From Saccharomyces mikatae IFO 1815 (Eukaryota; Ascomycota; Saccharomycetes; Saccharomycetales; Saccharomycetaceae), in contig NC_079270.1 of assembly GCF_947241705.1 (NCBI RefSeq), forward strand, positions 930,001 to 994,000: a stretch of 64,000 nucleotides of DNA, written 5' to 3'. The first letter of the stretch is position 1, and each line of letters begins with the position of its first letter. Positions 20,106 through 30,733 of the stretch are shown here, in pieces. The position numbers were made by a program, and so were the translations under genes. The notes beneath the pieces are model-generated. The model was not told where the DNA came from and did not search any database. It saw only the letters and a program-made list of their open reading frames with translations.

Positions 20106-21206
20106 ATGCTCGATAACATACAATTTCATTCTCCAGCACCGGAACATTCGCAATTAAATGGGTGTATTAGCGGAAATCCCGCTTCTCACAGATTAGGTTA
20201 CAAACTCCACCAGCAAGTACAGAGGTTTACGATGGTCAGGGATAATATTGAGGAGAGTTTGAACTTGATAGAACCCTCGCATGAATCTATATCCGATAGT
20301 AGCGATGTACATATTATCGACGCAAGTGCCGATGACTACCTAATACCTTCACCACCATTGTCGCCTAAACTGAAACAATCGTCTATTGTAAATCAACCTC
20401 AATTGATCGGAATAAATAAACGCGACCATGGTGAGCTAATCATGTTGACCCCTGTTTGGCAAGCAGGTCTAAACTCTCAGAGATATAACTGCAATACGAG
20501 GAATTTCTTATCGCAATATAGCTTCTTCCAAAATATGAAGACGATGAAAAGAATGCCTGTCAAGGAAAATAGAAGACTGAAAATGGCAAAACCTGTCATC
20601 AGCTCAGAAGTACTACCCAAGAGAAGAAGATACGATAGGAAAATTAAGAAAAAATCAAGGGAGCTGTACGATAACGATGAAAGCGGATTTGAAAATTATG
20701 ATGAAGAAAGTAGCTCCACTCAAGAAATTCCTGTTAGATCAGTGACTCCAATACGTCAAATTAAAAGGCCTCTTCATAGTATTTCTTCACCACTAGCCTC
20801 ACAGGGCGTGGTGAATAATGTTCCAAAGTATATCCCAAGTATGTCGTGGGAAAAGTTGCCAGATTATTCACCCCCTTCACGCACTTTACCCAATGGTAAC
20901 AATAAAGTTTTAAAAGTGGAATGGAAAGGTTCTCCGATGGACCTGAGTCATGATCCTCTTAAGGAGCATCTGCACCCTGCAGAATTGATTCTTGCACAAA
21001 TCCTGAGACTCCCATGTGACCTTTATTTGGATTCAAAAAGAAGGTTTTTTTTAGAAAAAGTACATAGATCCAAAAGGGGGTTGCCATTCAGGAGGACAGA
21101 TGCTCAAAAGGCTTGTAGAATAGACGTTAATAAAGCATCACGGTTATTTGCTGCATTTGAAAAGGTGGGTTGGTTACAGGACAAACATTTTGAAAAATAC
21201 CTATGA
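20106..21206 (+). CDS. SWIRM-domain protein, ortholog of YOR338W (FUN19 paralog)
   Basis: 366 residues from the ATG at 20106; the frame extends nine codons more to a TTG, which I reject. The N-terminal three quarters are low complexity with Ser-rich and basic patches (RRRYDRKIKKKSRELY), probably nuclear targeting. The C-terminal 80 residues (from LHPAELILAQILRLPCDLYL to the end) form a SWIRM domain, a helical fold in chromatin-associated proteins. In S. cerevisiae YOR338W is paralogous to FUN19 and has been tied to sporulation; the molecular role is unknown. The URS1 site upstream agrees with meiotic control. Confidence 0.9.
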   Translation: MLDNIQFHSPAPEHSQLNGCISGNPASHRLGYKLHQQVQRFTMVRDNIEESLNLIEPSHESISDSSDVHIIDASADDYLIPSPPLSPKLKQSSIVNQPQLIGINKRDHGELIMLTPVWQAGLNSQRYNCNTRNFLSQYSFFQNMKTMKRMPVKENRRLKMAKPVISSEVLPKRRRYDRKIKKKSRELYDNDESGFENYDEESSSTQEIPVRSVTPIRQIKRPLHSISSPLASQGVVNNVPKYIPSMSWEKLPDYSPPSRTLPNGNNKVLKVEWKGSPMDLSHDPLKEHLHPAELILAQILRLPCDLYLDSKRRFFLEKVHRSKRGLPFRRTDAQKACRIDVNKASRLFAAFEKVGWLQDKHFEKYL

Positions 21207-21551
21207 AGGAGCGACTTTATAATTGCGTATCTTTTTCATGGTTAAATGGGTAAATTTGAGAGATACAGAATATAAAAGTCTCGTTAGGTAGCGCGCACAT
21301 GAGACGCTTTAAATGGTTAAGGTTTAAATTATGGTTTTTTTATTTTTGAAACACATTTAATATATTATAATTATGGTTTAGTATATAGATTCGTATATGT
21401 TTAAGGGTTTTTCTTTTTATTAGTTATCTGTTCGATTGTTATGTTATCAGTGTGGTTATTGATTGTATTACGACTCAGGAAAAATGCCTTGAGAGTTTGA
21501 AGTGGTTAATATTCCTTTCAATATCTTTTTTGTACTTAATTTTTTTTCAAT
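21207..21551. other. Convergent YOR338W ortholog/UBC11 intergenic region
   Basis: 345 bp between two converging 3' ends. It is T/A-rich with several TTTTTATTTTT-like stretches and TATATA elements near 21358-21400, as expected of yeast 3'-end efficiency and positioning elements. No gene seen. Confidence 0.5.
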
Positions 21552-22022
21552 TCAGTAGTCGCCAATTTCTTCATAGCAGGCGAGCAATTTCTTTCTGTAT
21601 TCTACCATATTTGTATCCCAAAGCTCTGCTGCCACAGCATTTAGTGGGGACTTGTTATTTGGCTCACCCAGTAAGGATTGTAGTGATAATAGTATTGTTT
21701 CTACATTATATACTGCAGACCATTTCTCTTTCAAAATATCAAGACATATGTTTCCACTTTTATCAACATTTGGATGCCACATTGGACTCACAAATTTAAT
21801 CTTCGGTGGATGGAAGGGATAGTTTTCAGGAAAATTCAATGAAATCTTGAATTTGAGGCCACTATATGGCGTTCCTTGAGGTCCCGTAATATATCCCACC
21901 CAATACGTTAAATCGTTATCGTCTACAGGGAACGCACTAATGCTCTGCGTTGCAGAACTAAGTAACTGTAGTAATTCATTCTGTAGACGTTTTGTAACGC
22001 AACCACCTTCTTGTCTTGACAT
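21552..22022 (-). CDS. UBC11: Ubiquitin-conjugating enzyme E2-C homolog Ubc11
   Basis: 156 residues, the S. cerevisiae length. It carries a complete UBC fold with the HPN motif ([16 protein letters not shown]) and the catalytic cysteine C93. The N-terminal extension before the fold ([12 protein letters not shown]) and overall sequence place it with UbcH10/E2-C, the E2 of the anaphase-promoting complex in animals; in S. cerevisiae the gene is dispensable and expressed in mitosis. The start ATG at 22022 is the only reasonable one. Confidence 0.95.
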   Translation of the reverse strand: MSRQEGGCVTKRLQNELLQLLSSATQSISAFPVDDNDLTYWVGYITGPQGTPYSGLKFKISLNFPENYPFHPPKIKFVSPMWHPNVDKSGNICLDILKEKWSAVYNVETILLSLQSLLGEPNNKSPLNAVAAELWDTNMVEYRKKLLACYEEIGDY

Positions 22023-22410
22023 TTTTCTTGGGCAGGCTTTAATTCATACAAGTCTTGTGTTATTGAAAGTATCTAAAAGATATATAGTTCCCCTCATTAC
22101 CTGATAATTCATTTATGCCAGTGTTGGAATTATATTTTGTGTCGCTGTTTTCTCCATTTTTAGACGCTCCTTCCTTGAAAATATAACGATAATGACATCA
22201 CTAAAAAAAATACTGTTTACGTTATATTTGAGCCAAATGTAATTCGGAATTGTACTTCATTTTTTATTGGTATTGTATCGACCTTGCTGCGGATTAACAC
22301 TTTATGCAGGACGAGCGACTATTAATATTGCAGTAATGTTCAATTATTTATATTAGCGTATATCAATAACGTATATTTCTATCTATGTTATTTTTCTCAT
22401 TTCCTCCGCC
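22023..22410. other. UBC11 promoter and RPA43 3' region
   Basis: 388 bp between codirectional minus-strand genes. It is A/T-rich, with no recognisable gene. It must contain the UBC11 promoter and the RPA43 terminator. Confidence 0.5.
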
Positions 22411-23391
22411 CTAATCACTATCACTTGATTCATCTTCATCGCTTTCGCTGGTATTTTCCTCATATACAATTTCAGAACCGTTGTCTTCTTTCACTTCTGG
22501 TAAATCTAGCTCCTTATGGCTCTCCTTGTTTTCGGTAGAAACTTCATCATCAAATACAATCTTTTTGTTTGACACTATAGGGAGACTCTCAGCTTGGGAA
22601 CGGGTGCCGTTATGACTATTACCTTCTTCATCAGCATCGCTTATTAAAGTACCATCCACAGATACAACTCTTCCCGTAGTGTAGACATTTCTCACTGTGA
22701 ACCTTAATTTTCCGTCGATAGGTTCACCATTAGAATCTACCCAGTGACCTAAAGACCTGTTGCCAAAAGAAAATTTGCCCAGACTGTTGTTTCTACCATT
22801 GTTATCCTTGTTATCTTCGCTATTATTGTTACCATTATTTTCATCTACGTTTACCACGTCTGCATCTTCTTCCACATCGTTGTGGACAAAGGTCCAATCC
22901 ATAGGAATATTGTTTTTCTTGATACTAGCATTAAATGCATCATGAATCAAAAGACCAATATGTGAAGCTGATTGAATGAAAATGTAACCTTCCAGGACGT
23001 CCCCAACTTGTGGTTGCCAAACATATAGATTTACATGACACCAAGTGAAACTGAACGGGGTGTCTGGTGTAACTTTTATCAGTTTTTCTGATGTATCTTC
23101 TTTGCTCAAAGGATCGGCATTAAGAATCTTTAAGCCTTCGTAACCTAGCACAACACCTCCAACTTTGTTGTTATATTTCATTACTAATGGGTTTAAATGC
23201 TGCTTCATGATACCTTGCAAAGGGTTTTCTAGATACATTGGTGCCAGAGAAACGTAGAGAGCGATGGGAACACGCACTATACAATTAGAAGTCCCATTTT
23301 TATCATCAATGGGGTTTGTAACCTGTTTTTTGTGTTTCTTGATGAACCTTGAGGCCTCGCAATTCTCATTGGCTCTTTTTACCTGTGACAT
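22411..23391 (-). CDS. RPA43: RNA polymerase I subunit A43
   Basis: 326 residues from the ATG at 23391, the S. cerevisiae length and start ([10 protein letters not shown]); the open frame extends 33 codons to a TTG, without family support. A43 forms the Pol I stalk with A14 and binds initiation factor Rrn3 in the nucleolus. The N-terminal half is the tip-associated (Rpb7-like) domain, followed by an OB fold ([21 protein letters not shown], near residues 130-160). An Asn/Asp-rich insertion near 195-215 and a very acidic C-terminus ending ESSDSD are typical of yeast A43. It is divergent from RPA190, the largest subunit of the same enzyme. Confidence 0.97.
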   Translation of the reverse strand: MSQVKRANENCEASRFIKKHKKQVTNPIDDKNGTSNCIVRVPIALYVSLAPMYLENPLQGIMKQHLNPLVMKYNNKVGGVVLGYEGLKILNADPLSKEDTSEKLIKVTPDTPFSFTWCHVNLYVWQPQVGDVLEGYIFIQSASHIGLLIHDAFNASIKKNNIPMDWTFVHNDVEEDADVVNVDENNGNNNSEDNKDNNGRNNSLGKFSFGNRSLGHWVDSNGEPIDGKLRFTVRNVYTTGRVVSVDGTLISDADEEGNSHNGTRSQAESLPIVSNKKIVFDDEVSTENKESHKELDLPEVKEDNGSEIVYEENTSESDEDESSDSD

Positions 23392-24190
23392 CATTAACTT
23401 CCAGTTCTTGTATTTTTGACTAGTTTTTTTACTACCAAAAGCGACGAGAGAGCGTGTGATCAAAGCCTTTTCTGCTTTATAATATTGCAAATGTATATCA
23501 GATTAGCTATCATACCTGCGATGCCATTAGTATTCCACTGTAGAGAAAAATTTTTTTTCACAACACCCATACTTTCTCATCGATATTTTTCACTCATTAG
23601 TGACAGTAATATTTACTGTCAAGAATACTCAAATGCGACACTATAGGTACTTCAAAGCATTTTCAGCAAGTTTGCAAAACATCAAATATTTTCCGTACTG
23701 TATTTTAATCCATAAATACTTGGTTTTGTATCAGAGTTTGACTTTATAAGGATAAGATTTAATCACGCTAAAATCTTGTCCGCTATCACAGGACCGTAAA
23801 AGACATAGTTCTAAATATCTTGATATTCTTCATGCGTCCAGTCACTATTTGATTATATTAGTCGAGAACATTTTAAGAATGGATCTAAGCGTTGCGTTTC
23901 ATCCACATGAACGCTTATTCTCTTCATTAACTTTCATTACCCGTTCTCTTCGGTATTATTCAGTGAAAAATTTTGGCAAAAATAAAAAAAAAGAAAATTT
24001 TTTTTTTCAAATCTCATCTCATCTCTTGAAGAAGAGATTCTTTTATTTTGTTTGACCTCTTCATCAAAAACAAAGGAACTGCGCTAACATTTCTGGTCTC
24101 AGGTTTCCATTAACTATACAGTTGAAACTTTGCCCTTTTTCTGCTTTTTTTTGTCCGTATTTTCGATTATAATTGAAGCAAGAAAGAAAA
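23392..24190. promoter_or_regulatory. Shared divergent promoter of RPA43 and RPA190
   Basis: 799 bp between two Pol I subunit genes. It contains an RRPE motif at 23964-23974 (TGAAAAATTTT), a second run resembling it near 23549-23560 (GAAAAATTTTTTTT), and PAC-core copies CTCATC at 24013-24018 and 24018-24023, plus a near-PAC CTCATCGA at 23576-23583. RRPE and PAC are the Stb3 and Dot6/Tod6 sites of ribosome-biogenesis genes, so coordinated growth control is likely. Poly(A)/poly(T) runs at 23983-24008 precede RPA190. The short open frames inside are not genes. Confidence 0.75.
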
Positions 24191-27100
24191 ATGGATATTT
24201 CTAAACCAGTTGGTTCTGAAATCACATCCGTTGATTTCGGGATCCTAACTGCTAAAGAGATTAGAAACCTATCCGCAAAGCAAATTACCAATCCAACAGT
24301 TTTAGATAACTTGGGCCATCCAGTATCTGGCGGTCTATATGACTTAGCCTTAGGGGCCTTCTTAAGGAATTTGTGTTCCACTTGCGGTTTGGATGAAAAA
24401 TTTTGTCCTGGTCATCAAGGTCACATTGAACTACCTGTCCCTTGTTATAATCCATTGTTCTTTAACCAGTTATATATTTATTTGAGAGCATCATGTTTGT
24501 TCTGTCATCATTTCCGTTTGAAGTCAGTGGAAGTTCACCGTTACGCATGTAAATTGAGACTGTTACAGTACGGTTTGATAGACGAATCTTACAAACTAGA
24601 TGAAATAACACTGGGCTCTCTTAACAGCAGTATGTACACTGGCGATGAAGCTATTGAAGATAATGAAGATGAAATGGATGGTGAAGAGGGTAAACAATCG
24701 AGAGACATCTCTTCCACTCTACTAAATGAACTGAAAAGTAAGCGCTCAGAATATGTCGACTTGGCTATTGCTAAAGCTTTGTCGGATGGCAGAACTACAG
24801 AAAAAGGCTCTTTTACCGCTACTGTCAATGATGAAAGAAAGAAGTTGGTTCATGAATTTCATAAGAAACTATTATCTAGAGGTAAGTGTGATAACTGTGG
24901 TATGTTTTCGCCAAAATTCAGAAAGGATGGTTTTACAAAAATCTTTGAAACTGCATTGAATGAAAAACAAATTACAAACAACAGAGTAAAAGGTTTCATT
25001 CGTCAAGATATGATTAAGAAGCAAAAGCAGGCCAAGAAATTGGATGGCTCTAATGAAGAGTCTGCAAATGAAGAAGAAAGTTTTGATGTTGGTAGAAACC
25101 CTGCCGCTAGACCAAGAACAGGATCAACATATATCTTATCTACTGAGGTGAAAAATATTCTGGAGACTGTTTTCAGAAAAGAACAATGTGTTCTACAGTA
25201 TGTATTTCACTCGAGGCCTAACCTATCAAGAAAATTGGTCAAAGCAGACTCTTTTTTTATGGATGTTATTGTTGTTCCGCCAACTAGATTCCGCTTGCCT
25301 TCCAAGCTTGGTGAAGAAGTTCATGAAAACTCTCAAAATCAATTGTTATCAAAGGTTCTTACTACCTCATTATTGATTAGGGACTTAAACGATGATTTAT
25401 CGAAATTGCAAAAGGACAAAGTCTCCTTGGAAGACAGAAGAGTGATTTTCAGTAGATTAATGAATGCTTTTGTCACTATTCAAAACGATGTAAATGCTTT
25501 TATTGATTCTACCAAAGCCCAAGGAAGAACTAGTGGTAAAGTTCCAGTTCCTGGTGTAAAACAAGCCCTGGAAAAGAAGGAGGGTTTATTTAGAAAGCAC
25601 ATGATGGGTAAGCGTGTTAACTATGCTGCTCGTTCTGTTATTTCTCCCGACCCAAATATCGAAACTAACGAAATTGGTGTCCCACCTGTTTTTGCTGTTA
25701 AGTTGACCTACCCAGAACCAGTAACCGCTTATAACATTGCAGAGTTACGTCAAGCTGTCATCAACGGTCCTGATAAATGGCCTGGTGCTACTCAAATTCA
25801 GAATGAAGATGGTTCTCTTGTTTCCTTGATTGGTATGTCTCTAGAGCAGCGTAAGGCGTTAGCTAATCAACTTTTGACACCATCTTCAAATGTTTCCACC
25901 CACACTTTAAACAAAAAGGTCTATCGTCATATTAAGAATAGAGATGTAGTCCTTATGAATCGTCAACCAACCTTGCATAAAGCTTCCATGATGGGTCACA
26001 AAGTTAGGGTGTTACCTAATGAAAAGACCTTGAGATTACATTATGCTAATACAGGTGCCTATAACGCCGATTTTGACGGTGATGAAATGAATATGCATTT
26101 TCCACAGAATGAAAATGCTAGAGCAGAGGCACTGAACTTAGCAAACACTGATTCTCAGTATTTGACACCAACGTCTGGTTCCCCAGTAAGAGGTTTAATT
26201 CAAGATCATATTTCTGCTGGTGTTTGGTTGACAAGTAAAGACAGCTTCTTTACCAGAGAACAATATCAGCAATATATCTATGGCTGTATTCGTCCTGAAG
26301 ATGGACATACCACAAGATCTAAGATAGTTACTTTACCTCCAACCATATTCAAACCATATCCACTATGGACTGGTAAACAAATCATCACAACAGTATTGCT
26401 GAATGTCACCCCTCCAGATATGCCTGGTATTAATTTATTATCTAAAAATAAGATTAAGAACGAATATTGGGGTAAAGGCTCTTTGGAAAACGAAGTTCTC
26501 TTTAAGGATGGTGCATTGCTATGTGGTATTCTAGATAAGTCACAGTATGGTGCTTCTAAGTACGGTATTGTTCATTCACTGCATGAGGTTTATGGCCCAG
26601 AAGTCGCTGCCAAAGTACTATCTGTGTTGGGTAGATTATTTACCAATTATATTACCGCTACAGCATTTACGTGTGGTATGGATGACTTGCGTTTAACAGC
26701 GGAAGGTAACAAGTGGAGAACTGACATCTTGAAGACGTCCGTTGATACTGGTCGTCAAGCCGCTGCGGAGGTTACTAACTTAGATAAAGATACCCCAGCA
26801 GATGACCCAGAGTTGTTAAAGAGGCTACAGGAAATACTGCGTGATAATAATAAGTCAGGCATTCTTGATGCAGTTACATCATCTAAGGTTAATTCCATCA
26901 CCTCTCAGGTCGTTTCCAAATGTGTACCAGACGGTACTATGAAAAAGTTTCCATATAATTCCATGCAAGCGATGGCCCTTTCTGGTGCCAAAGGTTCTAA
27001 CGTTAATGTTTCTCAAATTATGTGTCTGTTGGGTCAACAAGCTTTAGAAGGTAGAAGAGTACCAGTAATGGTCAGTGGTAAAACCTTGCCTTCTTTTAAA

Positions 27101-29188
27101 CCTTACGAGACAGATGCTATGGCTGGTGGTTATGTTAAAGGTCGTTTCTATTCTGGTATCAAGCCACAAGAATATTATTTCCATTGTATGGCTGGTCGTG
27201 AAGGTTTAATCGATACTGCCGTTAAGACGTCTAGATCCGGTTATTTGCAACGTTGCCTGACAAAACAGTTAGAAGGTGTCCATGTATCTTACGATAACAG
27301 TATAAGAGATGCGGATGGTACCTTGGTGCAATTTATGTATGGTGGTGACGCCATCGACATTACTAAGGAGTCGCATATGACTCAATTCGAGTTCTGCTTG
27401 GACAACTACTACGCATTATTAAAGAAGTACAACCCGTCAGCACTTATCGAACATTTGGATGTTGAATCAGCCCTGAAATACTCCAAAAAGACTTTGAAGT
27501 ACAGAAAGAAACATATTAAAGAGCCTCATTACAAACAATCTATAAAATATGACCCTGTTTTAGCAAAATATAATCCTGCTAAATATTTGGGGTCTGTTTC
27601 TGAAAACTTCCAAGATAAATTGGAATCTTTCTTGGACAAGGGTTCCAAATTGTTCAAATCGGCAGATGGTGTCAACGAAAAGAAGTTCAGGGCATTGATG
27701 CAACTAAAATATATGCGTTCTTTGATTAATCCAGGTGAAGCTGTTGGTATTATCGCATCGCAATCTGTTGGTGAACCTTCAACACAAATGACGCTAAATA
27801 CCTTCCACTTTGCTGGTCACGGTGCTGCTAATGTGACTCTTGGTATTCCTCGTTTAAGAGAAATTGTTATGACTGCTTCTGCTGCTATTAAGACTCCACA
27901 AATGACATTGCCTATTTGGGATGATGTCTCTGACGAGCAAGCAGATACTTTCTGTAAGTCAATTTCAAAAGTTCTATTATCGGAAGTGATAGATAAGGTG
28001 ATAGTCACTGAAACTACCGGTACTTCAAATACTACTGGTGGAAATGCGGCTCGTTCGTATGTTATTCATATGAGATTCTTTGACAACGACGAATACAATG
28101 AAGAATACGATGTTTCTAAAGAAGAGTTACAAAATGTAATATCTACACAATTCATACATTTGTTAGAAGCTGCTATTGTGAAGGAAATTAAGAAACAAAA
28201 GAAGACGACAGGACCAGAAGTTGGTGTTGCAGTACCAAAAATGCAAACTGATGTTGCAAGCAGTTCTTTGAACACGAAAAGACTAGAAGAAGACAATGAT
28301 GAAGAACAAAGTCATAAGAAAACTAAGCAAGCAGTTTCATATGATGAACCGGATGAGGATGAAATTGAAACTATGAGAGAAGCTGAAAAATCTTCTGATG
28401 AAGAAGGTGTTGATTCCGATAAAGAAAGTGATTCTGATTCTGACTCTGATGAAGACATTGACATGAATCAACAAATTAATAAGAGTATTATGGAAGCTAA
28501 CAAGAATATGAGTAAGATGCAACGTGATCGTCAATCGGCCATAATTTCTCATCATAGGTTTATTACAAAATACAACTTCGATGATGAATCGGGTAAATGG
28601 TGTGAATTTAAGTTAGAATTGGCTGCAGAAACAGAAAAGTTACTGATGGTTAATATTGTCGAAGAAATTTGTAGGAAATCTATCATTAGACAAATTCCCC
28701 ACATTGATCGTTGTGTTCATCCAGAACCTGAGAATGGAAAACGTGTACTTGTTACAGAAGGTGTTAATTTCCAAGCTATGTGGGATCAAGAAGCATTTAT
28801 TGACGTTGATGGTATTACATCCAATGATGTTGCTGCTGTTTTGAAAACATATGGTGTAGAAGCTGCCAGAAATACCATTGTGAATGAAATTAATAACGTT
28901 TTCTCCCGTTACGCTATATCTGTTTCTTTCCGTCATCTAGATCTTATTGCTGATATGATGACTAGACAAGGTACCTACCTGGCCTTCAATAGACAAGGTA
29001 TGGAAACATCTACTTCATCGTTTATGAAGATGTCCTATGAAACTACTTGTCAATTCTTGACCAAGGCCGTTCTGGATAATGAACGTGAACAACTAGATAG
29101 TCCTTCTGCTAGGATTGTGGTAGGAAAATTGAATAATGTTGGTACAGGTTCATTCGATGTGTTGGCAAAGGTTCCAAATGCTGCTTAG
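24191..29188 (+). CDS. RPA190: RNA polymerase I largest subunit A190
   Basis: 1665 residues from the ATG at 24191 (S. cerevisiae 1664). It is the beta-prime-like subunit that transcribes rDNA in the nucleolus. The clamp zinc site has C62, C65, C72 and H75; a second Cys pair group (CLFCHH, CDNC) follows. The catalytic loop is NADFDGDEMNMHFP with Mg-binding D627, D629 and D631, same numbering as S. cerevisiae. The bridge helix and trigger loop regions (PGEAVGIIASQSVGEPSTQMTL spans the trigger-loop base) are intact. The jaw contains the Pol I-specific acidic insertion around 1360-1430 (Asp/Glu/Ser-rich). Very conserved; highly expressed codon use. Confidence 0.98.
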   Translation: MDISKPVGSEITSVDFGILTAKEIRNLSAKQITNPTVLDNLGHPVSGGLYDLALGAFLRNLCSTCGLDEKFCPGHQGHIELPVPCYNPLFFNQLYIYLRASCLFCHHFRLKSVEVHRYACKLRLLQYGLIDESYKLDEITLGSLNSSMYTGDEAIEDNEDEMDGEEGKQSRDISSTLLNELKSKRSEYVDLAIAKALSDGRTTEKGSFTATVNDERKKLVHEFHKKLLSRGKCDNCGMFSPKFRKDGFTKIFETALNEKQITNNRVKGFIRQDMIKKQKQAKKLDGSNEESANEEESFDVGRNPAARPRTGSTYILSTEVKNILETVFRKEQCVLQYVFHSRPNLSRKLVKADSFFMDVIVVPPTRFRLPSKLGEEVHENSQNQLLSKVLTTSLLIRDLNDDLSKLQKDKVSLEDRRVIFSRLMNAFVTIQNDVNAFIDSTKAQGRTSGKVPVPGVKQALEKKEGLFRKHMMGKRVNYAARSVISPDPNIETNEIGVPPVFAVKLTYPEPVTAYNIAELRQAVINGPDKWPGATQIQNEDGSLVSLIGMSLEQRKALANQLLTPSSNVSTHTLNKKVYRHIKNRDVVLMNRQPTLHKASMMGHKVRVLPNEKTLRLHYANTGAYNADFDGDEMNMHFPQNENARAEALNLANTDSQYLTPTSGSPVRGLIQDHISAGVWLTSKDSFFTREQYQQYIYGCIRPEDGHTTRSKIVTLPPTIFKPYPLWTGKQIITTVLLNVTPPDMPGINLLSKNKIKNEYWGKGSLENEVLFKDGALLCGILDKSQYGASKYGIVHSLHEVYGPEVAAKVLSVLGRLFTNYITATAFTCGMDDLRLTAEGNKWRTDILKTSVDTGRQAAAEVTNLDKDTPADDPELLKRLQEILRDNNKSGILDAVTSSKVNSITSQVVSKCVPDGTMKKFPYNSMQAMALSGAKGSNVNVSQIMCLLGQQALEGRRVPVMVSGKTLPSFKPYETDAMAGGYVKGRFYSGIKPQEYYFHCMAGREGLIDTAVKTSRSGYLQRCLTKQLEGVHVSYDNSIRDADGTLVQFMYGGDAIDITKESHMTQFEFCLDNYYALLKKYNPSALIEHLDVESALKYSKKTLKYRKKHIKEPHYKQSIKYDPVLAKYNPAKYLGSVSENFQDKLESFLDKGSKLFKSADGVNEKKFRALMQLKYMRSLINPGEAVGIIASQSVGEPSTQMTLNTFHFAGHGAANVTLGIPRLREIVMTASAAIKTPQMTLPIWDDVSDEQADTFCKSISKVLLSEVIDKVIVTETTGTSNTTGGNAARSYVIHMRFFDNDEYNEEYDVSKEELQNVISTQFIHLLEAAIVKEIKKQKKTTGPEVGVAVPKMQTDVASSSLNTKRLEEDNDEEQSHKKTKQAVSYDEPDEDEIETMREAEKSSDEEGVDSDKESDSDSDSDEDIDMNQQINKSIMEANKNMSKMQRDRQSAIISHHRFITKYNFDDESGKWCEFKLELAAETEKLLMVNIVEEICRKSIIRQIPHIDRCVHPEPENGKRVLVTEGVNFQAMWDQEAFIDVDGITSNDVAAVLKTYGVEAARNTIVNEINNVFSRYAISVSFRHLDLIADMMTRQGTYLAFNRQGMETSTSSFMKMSYETTCQFLTKAVLDNEREQLDSPSARIVVGKLNNVGTGSFDVLAKVPNAA

Positions 29189-29773
29189 AAGTTTGCAAAA
29201 AGGTTCCATAATTATTACGATTTAATATTAGTATTGAAAAGAGAAAGTCAAAAGAGAGGGGAAAGAATATGCGAAAGAGTAGTATTATTAGAATACCATC
29301 CTCATTCCTATCTGGTTTTTACCTCTTTTATCTTGTGTGTTATGTAAATTAAGAAAGCTAGGGGATTATAAAGTACACCGTCATCGAGCAGATATATATG
29401 CGTGTAAACTATACATGTATAGAGAGTTGTTTATACCTTATAAATTTAATATTGTGTTTATACATATGTGACACAGTCACTGACTTATGATTAATTGTTA
29501 GTGCCCTTAACTTACCCTGCATATCCTGGACAGAGTGTTTCATATCTAAAATTATTTGTCACAGGAGTGAAGAGCAATTGAAAGAAGAAGCGGTTTTTAA
29601 TGTTGTGATAAGATAGTTTGTCATTATTATGGTACATAATTAAGGAACCTGTCAATGCTTATGCATTTGTCCATATATACATTTCTAGCTTTTTTGAATT
29701 GGTTTTAGTGTTATGTTGATATTGTTGTAGTTCGTTAGGTGCAGACATTGGTTTGGTCTTCCCCTTCATTGTG
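29189..29773. other. Convergent RPA190/YOR342C ortholog intergenic region
   Basis: 585 bp between converging 3' ends. It is A/T-rich with many TATATA and TACATA elements (29390-29470) resembling yeast polyadenylation signals. I see no coding sequence, repeat or RNA gene. Confidence 0.5.
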
Positions 29774-30733
29774 CTAATCACAGCGAGCCCTTTTAGGCCT
29801 CTCTGTAGAGCAGAAGGAGTTTTGTTTCCGTTGTGGCAGTTTTGATCGAATGATGTTGGAGTCGTCACGTCTTCTTTGTTTTCTTTCCACATTAGATATC
29901 GGGGAGGCAAAAGATGTAAGTCTGAGACCCTTTTGTGAACCTAACCCCCAATACATTTCATTTTTTTTTATTAGTTCTTGATAGTTGATGAATCCTGTGG
30001 CCCATAAAATTTTCTCATCTCTTACCGTCTCAGGAATTGTTGCAATAGATTTTACGAACTGCAGAGCCTGATAAACATTGAAAGTCGGATTTGCTTTTAA
30101 AACATTAGACATCAGTAGACTTATCAAGTTTTCATCGCAACTACCATTCTCTGAAAGAATAAGTATATTACTGTCAGTATTCTCGCTTTGAATAATAGAG
30201 TATTTGAAAATTGTAATTAGATCGTTAAAGACTTGGAATTTGGCTTCGTTGGCCACTTGAAAAATATTTGTGCGAGTATATTCGGACTTGTTGCCATACA
30301 GAAGCTTATCTAGTGTTGACACTGAGTCATTGGAATGGTCGAACTGAACGTATGCGTTTCGGTAATGAGATTCTGGTGGTGGAGTAAGTGGTTCACCATT
30401 ATTATTAACACCGCTAAGGAAATCGAGATTATGGATCAATTGTTGTAAAAGTGAAGTATTCTGCCAATGGTAGGAGCTTATTAAATCGTTATCTGTTGGT
30501 ATTTGAGAATCATTATCAATGTTCACAATCACTATTTCATCGGCCATGTTGGAGCGAACTTCATGATAGATATGTGATAGTATTTCGGTCGATATATCAA
30601 CGTTTATGAAAAACTTAATGTTGTTTTCGAGTAGAAAATCCGTATGCGTTAGGGAATGGATGGAACCGAAAAATATATGATTGTCTAACCTCTGGGGAGT
30701 GTTTGTGTCATTAAGCTGCTCTAGGATAGTCAT
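29774..30733 (-). CDS. Uncharacterised protein, ortholog of YOR342C (YAL037W paralog), possible catalytically dead dual-specificity-phosphatase fold
   Basis: 319 residues, the length of S. cerevisiae YOR342C, which has the paralog YAL037W; function unknown. Residues 19-48 (NHIFFGSIHSLTHTDFLLEN then IKFFINVDIS) look like the opening strand-helix-strand of dual-specificity phosphatases. Residues 189-229 (ILILSENGSCDENLISLLMS followed by a helix ending YQALQFVKS) occupy the place of the CX5R signature loop and following helix, but the Cys is Ser194 and the Arg is Asp200. The C-terminus is basic (RRR, KRAR), perhaps a nuclear signal. The phosphatase resemblance is my inference from pattern; the orthology is firm. 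Confidence 0.88.
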   Translation of the reverse strand: MTILEQLNDTNTPQRLDNHIFFGSIHSLTHTDFLLENNIKFFINVDISTEILSHIYHEVRSNMADEIVIVNIDNDSQIPTDNDLISSYHWQNTSLLQQLIHNLDFLSGVNNNGEPLTPPPESHYRNAYVQFDHSNDSVSTLDKLLYGNKSEYTRTNIFQVANEAKFQVFNDLITIFKYSIIQSENTDSNILILSENGSCDENLISLLMSNVLKANPTFNVYQALQFVKSIATIPETVRDEKILWATGFINYQELIKKNEMYWGLGSQKGLRLTSFASPISNVERKQRRRDDSNIIRSKLPQRKQNSFCSTERPKRARCD

